Origin: Planctomyces sp. SH-PL62
GTDB taxonomy: Bacteria; Planctomycetota; Planctomycetia; Isosphaerales; Isosphaeraceae
DNA: 64,000 nucleotides
Direction of reading: 5' to 3'
NCBI RefSeq assembly: GCF_001610895.1
Contig: NZ_CP011273.1
Coordinates: 6,200,001-6,264,000 of the forward strand
Position 1 is the stretch's first letter; each line of letters starts with the position of its first letter. The translations under genes and the position numbers were made by a program. Below the pieces are notes generated by a model. The model saw only the letters and a list, made by a program, of their open reading frames with translations. It was not told the origin of the DNA and ran no database searches. Below, one piece after another: positions 26,479 to 35,900 of this stretch.

Positions 26479-29118
26479 ATGCTGAGCTTTTCGCGTCGAT
26501 CGTTCCTCGCGGCGTGCCTCGCGTCGACGGCGGCCCTGGCGTTCGGGCAGGCGCCCGTCGGCCAGGCGCGCAAGCCGTTCGCCAAGCCGGGGACGCCCCG
26601 CAAGGCCGAGCGGATCCGGTCGTACGACGTCAAGCACATCCGGGCCGACCTGAAGCTCGACCTGGAGAAAGGGACGATCGCCGGGACGGTCGCGCACACC
26701 ATCGCCCCGCTGCACGCGCCCCTGGCGAGGCTGGAACTCGACTGCGGACCCAGGCTCAAGGTTGAGCGCGCGACCCTGGGCGCGGCGGGCGTCGAGCTCC
26801 CCTTCGAGCATAAAGGGGAGACACTGGCGATCACGATCGAGCCCCCGAGGCCGGCGGGCGAGGAGTTCGTGACGACGATCGCGTACTCCGGCGCGACCGA
26901 GCAGGGGCTCCACTTCATCCCCCCCGACGCCGTCAACCCCGACCGCCCCCGCGCCGCCTGGACCCAGGGCGAGGCCGAGGAGACCCGCTACTGGCTCCCC
27001 TGCTACGACTCCCCCAACGACCCGGCGACCACCGAGATGGTCGTCACCGTCGCCAGGCCCTACTCGGTCGTCTCCAACGGCGCCCTCGCCGAGACGACGG
27101 AGAACCCCGACGGCACCCGCACGTTCCACTGGAAGATGGAGCAGCCCCACTCCAGCTACCTGATCACCATCGCCGCCTCGGAATTCAACACCTTCCGCGA
27201 CCACGTCGGCGACCTCCCCGTCGAGTACCACGTCCTCAAGAACGTCGACGAGGAGACCGCCAGGCGGTTCATGGGCAAGACGCCCCGCATGATCGAATTC
27301 TTCAGCGAGGCGACCGGCCAGCCCTATCCCTACCCCAAGTACGCGCAGGTCTGCCTCCCCGAGTTCAACGGCGGCATGGAGAACACCTCGGCCACCTCGA
27401 TGACCGACGACGCCCTGCTGGACCGCCTGGAAGCCCAGGAACGCGACATGGACGGCCTGGTGGCGCACGAGCTGGCCCACCAGTGGTTCGGCGACCTGAT
27501 GACCTGCAAGGACTGGTCCCACCTCTGGCTCAACGAGGGCTTCGCCTCCTACTTCGACCCCCTCTTCGCCGAGCACGAGCTGGGCGACGACGAGTTCCGG
27601 CTTCAGATGCGAGCGGCGCAGCAAGGCTACCTCGGCGCCGACCGCATGTACCGCCGGCCGATCGTCGAGCCCCGCTACGAGAACCCGATCCAGCTCTTCG
27701 ACGGCATGTCGTACGCCAAGGGAGCCAGCGTCCTGCACGCGCTCCGGGGGACGGTGGGCGACGAGGGCTGGTGGAAGGGGATCAAACGATACGTGGCGGC
27801 GAACAAGTTCCGCAACGTCGAGTCCGACGACCTCCGCAAGGCCTTCGAGGCGGCGACCGGCAAGGACCTGGGCTGGTTCTTCGACCAGTGGGTCTACAAG
27901 GCCGGCCACCCCGAGCTGAAGGCGTCGTGGCGATATGAGCCCGAGGACGCGACCGTCCGGCTCAAGGTCGAGCAGGTCCAGAAGCTCGACGAGCAGACCC
28001 CCCTGTTCCGCCTGCCGACGACCGTCGAGATCGTCGAGGCCCCCGGCCGCTCGAAGTCGGTCGCGATCGTCGTCGACGGCCCGACGCACGAGTTCGTGAT
28101 CCCGGCCGGGGCCGAGCCGAAGGCCGTCCTGCTCGACCCCCAGGGCTGGATCCCCAAGGAGCTGATGTTCGAGCGGCCGGTGGCCGAGAACCTGTTCCTG
28201 CTCGAACATGGCCCCAACGTGCTGGCCCGGCTCGACGCGGCCGAGGCCCTCGCGAAGAAGGTCGCCGATCATCCCGAGGCCAGGACCGCGCTGGCCGCCG
28301 CATGGTCGAAGGAGAAGCGGCCGGACGCGGCGGTGAAGCTGCTGGAGACGCTGAAGGCGGGCGACGAAGCCAACCGCGCGACCCTGGTCTCGGCGGCCGA
28401 ATCCCCCGAGGCCCGCGTCCGCGCGGCGGCCGTCCGAGGTCTGGCCGCGCTCCCCCGCGACGACGCCTCCGAAGCCCTGCTGCGGGAGGTCTGGAACGAC
28501 CCCGAGGCCCCGTACGGGGCGCGCCGGGCGGCGCTTCGCGGGCTGGTGACGTGGAAAGTCGCCGACGCCGAGAAGCTCGCCGACGCGGCGCTCGACCTGG
28601 TGGACGGCCGGCACGTCCTGGCCGCGACGGCCCTCGGCCTGGCGCTCGAACAGCCCGGCGCCCGCGCCCGCGAGTTGGCCGCCGCCTATCTCGCGCCCGG
28701 CCGTCCCCCCCGGCTCCGCTACGCCGCGCTCCAGGCGATGGAGTCGCTCGCCAAGGACGACGCCGGGCTCCAGGACCTGATCGTCCCCCTGGCCGAAGAC
28801 GCCGACCGCGGCATCCGCACCCGCGCCTGGGGCCTGATCCGCACGCACCGGATCCAGAAGGCCCTGCCGGTCCTGGAGAACCGCCTCAAGATCGAGGACT
28901 TCGGCTTCAACGCCGGCGCCCGCAACATCCTGGAAGCGGCCCTCAAGGCCCTGAAAGAGGCCGGGCCCGAGGCCGTCAAGGCCCCGACCCCGCCCGCTGC
29001 CGCAGCCGCCCCTGCGCCCGCCCCGGAGCCCTGGGCCGAGATCCAGAAGCAGGTCGACGAGCTGGAGCGTCAGCTTCGCGAGTTGCGGAAGAAGATCGAG
29101 GAGCGAAAGGCCGGGTGA
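26479..29118 (+). CDS. exported M1 family aminopeptidase with HEAT-like repeats
   Basis: The 879-residue protein begins with a Tat-type signal (SRRSFLAACLASTAALAFGQ), so it is probably folded before export. The gluzincin core is complete: the substrate-binding GGMEN (about 297-301), the zinc site HELAHQWFGD (about 331-340) and the downstream zinc ligand in NEGFASYF (about 353). It removes N-terminal amino acids from peptides outside the cytoplasm. Residues about 580-830 form HEAT-like helical repeats (for example VRAAAVRGLAALPRDDASEA). The last 25 residues are a charged coiled coil (VDELERQLRELRKKIEER) after an Ala/Pro linker. The ATG at 26479 was chosen because the signal begins there; longer in-frame starts lie in the divergent spacer. 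Confidence 0.9.
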   Translation: MLSFSRRSFLAACLASTAALAFGQAPVGQARKPFAKPGTPRKAERIRSYDVKHIRADLKLDLEKGTIAGTVAHTIAPLHAPLARLELDCGPRLKVERATLGAAGVELPFEHKGETLAITIEPPRPAGEEFVTTIAYSGATEQGLHFIPPDAVNPDRPRAAWTQGEAEETRYWLPCYDSPNDPATTEMVVTVARPYSVVSNGALAETTENPDGTRTFHWKMEQPHSSYLITIAASEFNTFRDHVGDLPVEYHVLKNVDEETARRFMGKTPRMIEFFSEATGQPYPYPKYAQVCLPEFNGGMENTSATSMTDDALLDRLEAQERDMDGLVAHELAHQWFGDLMTCKDWSHLWLNEGFASYFDPLFAEHELGDDEFRLQMRAAQQGYLGADRMYRRPIVEPRYENPIQLFDGMSYAKGASVLHALRGTVGDEGWWKGIKRYVAANKFRNVESDDLRKAFEAATGKDLGWFFDQWVYKAGHPELKASWRYEPEDATVRLKVEQVQKLDEQTPLFRLPTTVEIVEAPGRSKSVAIVVDGPTHEFVIPAGAEPKAVLLDPQGWIPKELMFERPVAENLFLLEHGPNVLARLDAAEALAKKVADHPEARTALAAAWSKEKRPDAAVKLLETLKAGDEANRATLVSAAESPEARVRAAAVRGLAALPRDDASEALLREVWNDPEAPYGARRAALRGLVTWKVADAEKLADAALDLVDGRHVLAATALGLALEQPGARARELAAAYLAPGRPPRLRYAALQAMESLAKDDAGLQDLIVPLAEDADRGIRTRAWGLIRTHRIQKALPVLENRLKIEDFGFNAGARNILEAALKALKEAGPEAVKAPTPPAAAAAPAPAPEPWAEIQKQVDELERQLRELRKKIEERKAG

Positions 29119-29152
29119 GGCCGTCTCGAACGGCGGCCGGCCTGCGGCCCGC

Positions 29153-29395
29153 TCACTCGCCGAACGGCGAGAGCGTGGGCCCGCCGGGGTTCACCGGATG
29201 CTCCGGCTCGGGGGCCGGCGAACCGACCGTGCCGACCTGGTCGGGGTCGACGGCGATGCCGGGGCTGGGCTCCAGCACGGGTGCCGAGGGGAGCCGGACG
29301 TCGCCCATCCGGCGGTCGAAGCGCCTGGGGCCCGTGCAGCCCGAGGCCAGGGCGAGCGCGATCAACAACGCGGTTGTACGGAACAGGCACGTCAT
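29153..29395 (-). CDS. small predicted lipoprotein
   Basis: This 80-residue protein has a lipoprotein-type signal peptide (TTALLIALALASGCTGP, cysteine at residue 20). The mature part is about 60 residues of proline-rich, low-complexity sequence without a recognised domain. The ATG follows a strong AGGAGG. It is too short for the domain databases I know, so only the location (membrane-anchored, probably periplasmic face or outer membrane) can be suggested. It is convergent with the M1 peptidase gene and divergent from the gene at 29544. Confidence 0.65.
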   Translation of the reverse strand: MTCLFRTTALLIALALASGCTGPRRFDRRMGDVRLPSAPVLEPSPGIAVDPDQVGTVGSPAPEPEHPVNPGGPTLSPFGE

Positions 29396-29447
29396 CCCGG
29401 TCTCCTCCTTGAAGGGGTCAGACGGATTTCTCGCCGCCCGGACCGGC

Positions 29448-29453
29448 TAGAAT
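29448..29453 (+). promoter_or_regulatory. possible -10 element before 29544
   Basis: TAGAAT lies 91 bases before the ATG at 29544 in CGGCTAGAATAGCGGG. The same context, with the hexamer damaged, recurs in the degenerate gene copy near 31728. Confidence 0.3.
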
Positions 29454-29543
29454 AGCGGGATCGCGATTTCCGCCTAGTCGAAATCCCCTCAAGTCCGCGA
29501 CGCGGTCGACCGACACGCCCCGAATCGAGAGGAGGAGAAGCTC

Positions 29544-29852
29544 ATGAGCACGCCCCCGGACCCCGCCGACGCCTGGCCGTTCACCGAGCCCCCCGACGAC
29601 GACGTCGTCACCCTCGACCGGATCGTCCGCGGCGAGTCCCCCATCCTCCTGGCCGCCCGCGACGACGACGGCTGGCAGTTCCTGGACGGCGAGCACGTCT
29701 TCGAGGAAGACGGCGAGGTCGTCCTCTTCGGCGAGATCCTCCAGTTCGATCCCTCCCTGGCGGAACTGGCCGATCTCCCCATCGGCTGGCACGCCCGACG
29801 CCCGACCGTCGACTCCCCCTGGCAGCGCGCCGAGGGCGAGCCGGAGCCCTGA
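29544..29852 (+). CDS. small acidic protein, DUF2185-like
   Basis: The 102-residue protein is soluble and acidic. DDGWQFLDGEHVFEEDGEVV (about 42-61), LFGEILQFDPSLAEL (about 62-76) and DLPIGWHARRPTVDSPWQRA (about 78-97) resemble the DUF2185-type (immunity-like) proteins by eye. The assignment is tentative. Its function is unknown. The ATG follows GGAGGAGAAG. An internally deleted, decayed copy of this gene and its 5' flank lies at 31703-31794, two genes downstream, so this locus has been duplicated. Confidence 0.65.
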   Translation: MSTPPDPADAWPFTEPPDDDVVTLDRIVRGESPILLAARDDDGWQFLDGEHVFEEDGEVVLFGEILQFDPSLAELADLPIGWHARRPTVDSPWQRAEGEPEP

Positions 29853-30070
29853 CCGCCGGGTCGATCGAGGCCCCGGATCGAGATCCGACATCTCTTGCGC
29901 AATCTTCCGGCGGCCTTAATCCAGACTTCACAATCCTCCCCGATAATCCCAGGCGATGAGGCGATCCGGGATGGAGCCCGAGGCCAGGGCGGGCGTGCCT
30001 CCGGTCCGCAAGGGTTCGTCGCGAGTGCGTCGTCCGGTCGGGGGGGGGGCGTGAAGAGGATTTGAACATC

Positions 30071-30535
30071 TTGAGATTTTCGAAGATCGGCGGGAGAGGG
30101 ATCCCCGCATGGCTGGTCGCCGCCGCCCTGGCGGGCGGTTGCGGCGACGAGGCCGGGCCGCCCCGCGAGGCGGTCTCCGGCAAGGTGACCTACGACGGCA
30201 AGCCGGTGGAGCGCGGCTCGATCCAGTTCCTGCCGAAACAGGCCGCCGAAAGCGGCGGGGCCTGGGGTTCGATCGTGGACGGGGCGTACGCCATCCCGGC
30301 CTCGGACGGCCCGGTCGCCGGCGAATACGCGGTCTCGATCACCTCCGCCCCGGAGGCGTCCGACGCGGCCGACGCCCTCCCCGGCGACGACTCCGGCGCG
30401 GTCGCCGGCGACGTGATCCCCGAGGACTACAACCTCAAGACGACCCTCACGGCGACCGTCGAGCCGGGGAAGGCGAACACCGCCGACTTCGACCTGGCCC
30501 GCAAGGCCGCCCCCCGCAAAGGGCGGCGCCCCTGA
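30071..30535 (+). CDS. predicted lipoprotein, planctomycete carboxypeptidase-regulatory-like type
   Basis: The protein (154 residues from this start) has a signal peptide with a lipobox-like ALAGGC (cysteine about residue 24). One beta-sandwich domain follows: [20 protein letters not shown] (about 35-54), then [20 protein letters not shown]. This is the layout of the many small planctomycete lipoproteins with a transthyretin/carboxypeptidase-regulatory-like fold. No ATG is available. TTG at 30071 is best placed behind GAAGAGGA (30053-30060); TTG at 30062 would add three residues but leaves the ribosome site too close. It lies 71 bases before the DUF1559 gene, and this pairing is common in planctomycetes. 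Confidence 0.7.
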   Translation: MRFSKIGGRGIPAWLVAAALAGGCGDEAGPPREAVSGKVTYDGKPVERGSIQFLPKQAAESGGAWGSIVDGAYAIPASDGPVAGEYAVSITSAPEASDAADALPGDDSGAVAGDVIPEDYNLKTTLTATVEPGKANTADFDLARKAAPRKGRRP

Positions 30536-30606
30536 CCCCCGTCGGGCGCCTCCCCACATGCCCCGCATACCCACGAACACCGCAACCCGAGAGGATTCCG
30601 TTTCCG

Positions 30607-31608
30607 ATGGATGAGAGAACGAAGCGGCGCGGCTTCACGCTGATCGAGCTGCTGGTGGTGATCGCGATCATCGCCGTCCTGATCGCCCTGCTGCTCCCGG
30701 CCGTCCAGTCCGCCCGCGAGGCCGCGCGACGGATGCAGTGCGCCAACAACCTGAAGCAGATCGGCCTGGGGATGGCGAACTACGAGAGCACCTACGGCAG
30801 CCTCCCGGCCGGCATCAAGGGCTGCTGCTGGGGGACCTGGATCGTGTTCGTCCTCCCCGCGATGGAGCAGACCGCGGCCTTCAACGGCTGGAATTTCAAC
30901 GGCGACAACTCGGCCAACGGCGCGGCGACCGGCGCCGGGGCGACGGCCCTCCGCTACGGCGGGGCGGCCAACACGACGATCTCGCGGACCCTCTTCAGCG
31001 TCTACCTCTGCCCCAGCGACCAGCCGGCGAAGCCCCGCGAGCAGATCCCGTCGTTCAACTACGCCGCGAACTTCGGCAACACGACCTTCTACCAGCTGGC
31101 GACGACCGGCTCGGGCGCGGACCTCGTGACCTTCCAGAAGGCGCCGTTCACCGACATGTGGCCCCCCACGGCCGTCAACGGCGGCCCCAAGGGCTACACA
31201 GTCTCGCAATACGGCACCGTGGGGCTCTCGGCGATCACCGACGGCACCAGCAACACGATGCTCATCTCCGAGATCGTCCAGGGCCAGCAGCCCAACGACC
31301 TCCGCGGCTTCGTCCACTGGGGCTACGCCGCCGCCTTCGAGACCACCCTCGCCCCCAACAGCCGCCTCCCTGACGTCCTCTGGTCCAACTATTGCGACCC
31401 GAACAATCGCGGCTCGTCCCCGCCTTGCATCATCCAGCCGCTGGCGCGGAACACCGTCCTGGGCTCCCGAAGCCGCCACCCCGGCGGCGTCAACAGCGTC
31501 TTCGCGGACGGCCACGTCGCGTTCGTGAAGGATTCCATCAGCCTGCCGGTCTGGCGCGGGCTGGGCTCCATCGCCGGCGGCGAGGTCCTCAGCTCGGACG
31601 CGTACTGA
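30607..31608 (+). CDS. DUF1559 prepilin-like protein
   Basis: The 333-residue protein starts with a type IV prepilin/pseudopilin leader: [20 protein letters not shown], with cleavage expected after the glycine and before FTLIE. A 25-residue hydrophobic helix follows, then the planctomycete signature [20 protein letters not shown] (about 38-57). The rest is the DUF1559 (SBP_bac_10) domain, with [12 protein letters not shown] near residue 210 and the typical ending [16 protein letters not shown] near 300. It should be processed by a prepilin peptidase and exposed on the surface or in a pseudopilus; its role is unknown, and such proteins occur in very many copies in this phylum. A strong hairpin terminator lies 28 bases downstream. 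Confidence 0.9.
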   Translation: MDERTKRRGFTLIELLVVIAIIAVLIALLLPAVQSAREAARRMQCANNLKQIGLGMANYESTYGSLPAGIKGCCWGTWIVFVLPAMEQTAAFNGWNFNGDNSANGAATGAGATALRYGGAANTTISRTLFSVYLCPSDQPAKPREQIPSFNYAANFGNTTFYQLATTGSGADLVTFQKAPFTDMWPPTAVNGGPKGYTVSQYGTVGLSAITDGTSNTMLISEIVQGQQPNDLRGFVHWGYAAAFETTLAPNSRLPDVLWSNYCDPNNRGSSPPCIIQPLARNTVLGSRSRHPGGVNSVFADGHVAFVKDSISLPVWRGLGSIAGGEVLSSDAY

Positions 31609-31636
31609 CCCCCCGGAACGCCCCCAGACCTTCCCT

Positions 31637-31669
31637 CGCGGCGCCGCGCCCAGCCCGGGCGGCGCCGCG
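31637..31669 (+). terminator. GC-rich hairpin after the DUF1559 gene
   Basis: A perfect 11-base stem (CGCGGCGCCGC at 31637-31647 with its complement at 31659-31669) encloses an 11-base loop and starts 28 bases after the stop. There is no long T-run after it, only GTCCTTGCG, so it may be an intrinsic terminator of the weak kind or only an RNA-stabilising hairpin. Confidence 0.5.
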
Positions 31670-31702
31670 TCCTTGCGCCGGTCCCTTGCCTCCGACCGCC
31701 CC

Positions 31703-31794
31703 GACGGTTTCCTCGCCGCTCGGATCGGCTAGAAGGCCGGGATCGCGATTCCCGACCTCCCCGTCGGCTGGCGCGCCCGACGCCCGACCGTCGA
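31703..31794 (+). pseudogene. internally deleted remnant of the gene at 29544-29852
   Basis: Bases 31703-31754 match the 5' flank of the small acidic protein gene (29421-29472) at 44 of 52 positions. Bases 31754-31794 match the end of its coding part (29772-29812) at 38 of 41 positions. In the intact locus the two blocks are 300 bases apart; here they abut. The coding remnant translates as DLPVGWRARRPTVD, against DLPIGWHARRPTVD in the intact protein. This is best explained by a duplication followed by one deletion joining flank to 3' end. Confidence 0.7.
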
Positions 31795-31814
31795 TCGGCG
31801 AAGGACGGCCAGGT

Positions 31815-32675
31815 TCAGGCGAGCGGGCGACGCGGCTTCATGAGGCCCCCGCCGACGGCCGCGGCGGCGATCGCGGCGAGGGCGAGGGAGGACGGCTCGG
31901 GGACGATCGTCCCCGTCAGGGAGAAGGCCGCGTTGAAGGTCCTCCCCTGCCCTTCGATGTCCGTCCCGACCCGCAGCCAGTCGGGCGCGAGGGCCTCGTT
32001 GCGGATCCAGGTCTGAAGGTCGGGCGCGAACGGCGTGCCCGGCGCGACGATCGGCCTCGGGGCCGAGAGCCAGTAGAACTGCTGATCCGCGCCGCTCATG
32101 AGCACCTGCGTCACCAGGAAGTAATGGCCGGCGTCCAGCGTGATCGGGACCGTCAGCGCCACGTCGAACAGGGTTTCCGCGCCGGTGACCGCGCCATCGC
32201 CGCCGGTCGTCACGCCGGGGAGCGGGTGGATGCCGTTCAGGACGGAATTGCCGGCCGTGAACGACGAGGCCAGCACCGTCGAGCCGAACGTCAGGCCCCC
32301 CGACGTGGAGTCGCGCGAGGTGAACGCGACGTCGGAGGGCGAATTGACCCGGGTCGGGACGTTCCCGGACGGCGGGTCGGTGGAGTCCAGTGGGAAGACC
32401 CGATAAATCTCCACGACGACCTGGCTGACGTCCGCCGTCGTCGCCCCCCCGGTCAGTAGCCCCGTGAACGAAAGGCTCGTGAGCCGGGTGGCCTGATCCA
32501 GGATGAAATCGTCTCCCGTCTCGATCTCCTCGCCGCCTGCGCCGGCGGGCCGCGAGGCCATGGCCATCAGGCCGTCGGGGTCCCCCGTCGAGAACGAGAA
32601 GTCGCCGGCCCGGGCCGGGCTTCCGACCGAGCCGACGACCAGCACCGCCGCGAGCATCCGCAGCCAAACACGCAT
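31815..32675 (-). CDS. PEP-CTERM sorting domain protein
   Basis: The 286-residue protein has a signal peptide (about 1-23). A beta-rich secreted domain (SFSTGDPDGLMAMASRPAGA, then a long jelly-roll-like region with HYFLVTQVLMSG) leads to a complete PEP-CTERM tail: VPEPSSLALAAIAAAAVGGG followed by LMKPRRPLA. The tail marks it for recognition by an exosortase (EpsH/XrtA type), cleavage at the membrane and release to the envelope; no exosortase is in this window. The domain is similar to other planctomycete PEP-CTERM proteins of unknown function. It is divergent from the large cytochrome/WD40 gene at 32959. Confidence 0.85.
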   Translation of the reverse strand: MRVWLRMLAAVLVVGSVGSPARAGDFSFSTGDPDGLMAMASRPAGAGGEEIETGDDFILDQATRLTSLSFTGLLTGGATTADVSQVVVEIYRVFPLDSTDPPSGNVPTRVNSPSDVAFTSRDSTSGGLTFGSTVLASSFTAGNSVLNGIHPLPGVTTGGDGAVTGAETLFDVALTVPITLDAGHYFLVTQVLMSGADQQFYWLSAPRPIVAPGTPFAPDLQTWIRNEALAPDWLRVGTDIEGQGRTFNAAFSLTGTIVPEPSSLALAAIAAAAVGGGLMKPRRPLA

Positions 32676-32881
32676 CGTCTTCTCCGTTCACCTTGAAACC
32701 CGAATCGCATCCATCCTTGTGCCGCAACATCACATTTTGGATCACGAACACGATTCGGGTCGGATTTGAGCACATTCCTCCGCCCAGCGTCCAGGAAAAT
32801 CCGCGCATCCCCCAACGTCGTCTCCGCCCCGGCCGGGCGGCGTCCTCGAGGGGCGATCGGGGACGCCGGCCCAGCAGGGGC

Positions 32882-32911
32882 TTGCGTCCGAAGGAGCTGC
32901 GGGTTTAACAT
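32882..32911 (+). promoter_or_regulatory. possible promoter for the cytochrome/WD40 gene
   Basis: TTGCGT (32882-32887) and TAACAT (32906-32911) are 18 bases apart and end 47 bases before the ATG at 32959. The match to a sigma-70 promoter is moderate. The divergent spacer of 283 bases is relatively AT-rich at this point. Confidence 0.35.
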
Positions 32912-32958
32912 TTGCCGAATGCATCTGATCGAATCCCGATCTCGGGGAGCATTCGCTG

Positions 32959-35900
32959 ATGGGTCGAACGACGTGCGATGACGGTCGGCCGCGACGCGGT
33001 CGGGCCTGGCTGGGGATGTCGGCGGCGACGGTCTTCGCCATGATCGCGGGCCCGGCGTCCGGCGAGGAGCCGGCGGCGGCGACCGCGAAGGCGGAGCCGG
33101 CGAAGATCAGCTACGACAAGCAGGTCCGGCCGATCCTCCAGGCGAAATGCCAGGGCTGCCACCAGCCGGCGAAGGCCGGCGGCGGCTACGTGATGACGGC
33201 GTTCGACCGCCTCCTGAAGGGGGGAGAGGTCGAGGGGGCCGCGATCGCGGCGGGCAAGCCCGACGAGAGCCCGCTCCTCGAGCAGATCACGCCCCACGAC
33301 GGCAAGGCCGCGATGCCTCGCAACGCCCCGCCGCTCGCCCCCGCCGACATCGAGCTCATCACGACGTGGATCGCCCAGGGCGCCGTCGACGACACGCCCG
33401 CCGGCGCCGGCTCGCGGGTCGACGCCGAGCATCCCCCCGAGTACGCCCGCGCCCCCGTCGTCCCCGCCCTGGCCTTCTCGCCCGACGGCTCGCTCCTGGC
33501 CGTCGCCGGGTTCCATGAGATCCTGCTGTGGAAGTCCGACGGCTCCGAGCTGGTCGCCCGGCTCGTCGGCCTGTCCGAGCGCGTCGACTCGCTGGCCTTC
33601 TCGCCCGACGGCTCGAGGCTGGCCGCCACCGGCGGCGACCCGGGACGGCGGGGCGAGGTCCAGGTCTGGAACGTCGCCGAGCGGAAGCTCGAACTGTCGA
33701 CCTCGGTCTCGTTCGACGTGGTCTTCGGCGCGAGCTGGTCGCCCGACGGGACCAGGATCGCCTTCGGCTGCACCGACAACTCCGCCCGCGCGATCGACGC
33801 CAAGACGGGCGAGCAGGTCCTGTTCATGGGCTCGCACAGCGACTGGGCGCTGGACACCGTCTTCTCGGCCGACGGCTCGCACCTGGTCTCGGTCGGCCGC
33901 GACATGTCGGCCAAGCTCACCGAGATCGCCGAGCAGCGGTTCGTCGACAACGTCACCTCGATCACCCCCGGCGCGTTGCGGGGGGGCCTGAAGGCGCTGG
34001 CGCGGCACCCCAGTCGCGACGAGATCGTCATCGGCGGCTCCGACGGCCAGCCCAAGGTCTACCGGATCTTCCGCCAGACCGTCCGCGTCATCGGCGACGA
34101 CTCGAACCTGATGCGCGAGCTCCCCTCGCTCCCCGGCCGCGTGACGAGCGTCTGCGTCTCGCCCGACGGCCTCCGCATCGCCGCGTCGAGCAGCCTCGAA
34201 GGCGTCGCGGGCGAGGTCGCCGTCTATTCCTACGAATTCAGCGACGCCTTCCCGGACGCGATCAAGGCCATCCAGGCGAAGGTGGTCACCTCCCGATCGG
34301 CCGAGGAGAACGCCGCCGTGGACGCCTACCACAAGGAAGGCGTCAAGGAGATCGCCCGGTTCAAGACGACCGCCGGCGGGCTGTACGCGACCGACTTCCG
34401 CCCCGACCGCAAGGTCCTGGCGACGGCCGGCGGCGACGGCCTCGTCCGCCTGATCGACGCCGAGACCGGCGCCCTCGTCAAGGAGTTCGTCCCCGTCCCC
34501 ATCTCCGGCTCCGCCGAGGGGAACCTCGCCGCCGCCGCCGCGCCGGCCGCGCTCGCCTTGCCCGAGGAGCCCACGGCGTCCGAGGCCCTCCCCGCCGGGG
34601 CCGTCGTGTCGGCCCTGGAGGTCGAGCCCCGCGCGATCGTCCTGGACTCCCCCGCCGCCTACGCCCAGATCGTCGCGACCGCCGTCCTCGCCTCGGGCGA
34701 GACGATCGACGCGACCCGGATGGTCGACCTGAAGGTGGAAGGGAACGCCGTCGAGGTCTCGCGCGGCGGGCTCGCGAAGCCCCGCGCCGACGGCTCCGCG
34801 AAGGTCGTCCTGGCCCTCGCCGGCCGGACGGTCGAGATCCCGGCCGAGGTCCACGGCTTCGCCGCCCCGATGCGGCCCGACTTCGTCCGCGACGTCGCCC
34901 CGGTCCTCTCCCGGATGGGCTGCAACCAGGGGACCTGCCACGGCTCGGCGCAGGGCAAGAACGGCTTCAAGCTGTCGCTGCGGGGCTACGACCCGCTGTA
35001 CGACGTGACCGCCTTCACCGACGACGACGCCGCCCGCCGCGTCAACCCGGCCTCCCCCGAAGACAGCCTGATGCTCGACAAGCCGACGGGCGTCGTCCCC
35101 CACGGCGGCGGCGTGCTCATGGAGCCCGGCGACGCCTATTACGAGGTCGTCCGATCCTGGATCGCCCAGGGGGCCAGGCTCGACCGGAGTTCGGCCAAGG
35201 TCGCCGCGATCGAGGTCTTCCCGCGCAACCCCGTGGTCCAGCTCCCGGGCTCGGTCCAGCAGATCCGGGTCGTCGCCACGTACCACGACGGCGGCTCCCG
35301 CGACGTGACCCGCGAGGCGTTCCTGGAGAGCGGCGACACCGAAGTGGCCGCCACCCGGGCCCACGGCCTGGTCTCGGCGATCCGCCGCGGCGAGGCCCCG
35401 ATCCTCGTCCGCTACGAGGGCTCCTACGCCTCGACGACGCTCACCGTCATGGGCGACCGCACCGGCTTCGCCTGGACCCCGCCGCCGTCGTACGGCCGGA
35501 TCGACGACCTGGTCGCCGCCAAGTGGGAACGGCTCAAGATCCAGCCCTCCGACCTCTGCACCGACGCCGAGTTCCTCCGCCGGGCCTCGCTCGACTTGAC
35601 CGGCCTCCCCCCCTCGGCCGACGAGGTCCGGGCGTTCCTCGCCGACCCGACCGAATCGAAGGCCAAGCGCGAGGCGCTCGTCGACCGCCTGATCGGCTCG
35701 CCGGCGTTCGTCGACTACTGGACGAACAAGTGGGCCGACCTGCTCCAGGTCAATCGCAAGTTCCTGGGCGCCGAGGGCGCCGCCGCCTTCCGAGACTGGA
35801 TCCGCGCGCAGGTCGCCGCCGACGCCCCCTACGACGAGTTCGCCCGCCAGATCCTCACCGCGGCCGGCTCGAACAAGGACAACCCCGCCGCCTCGTACTA

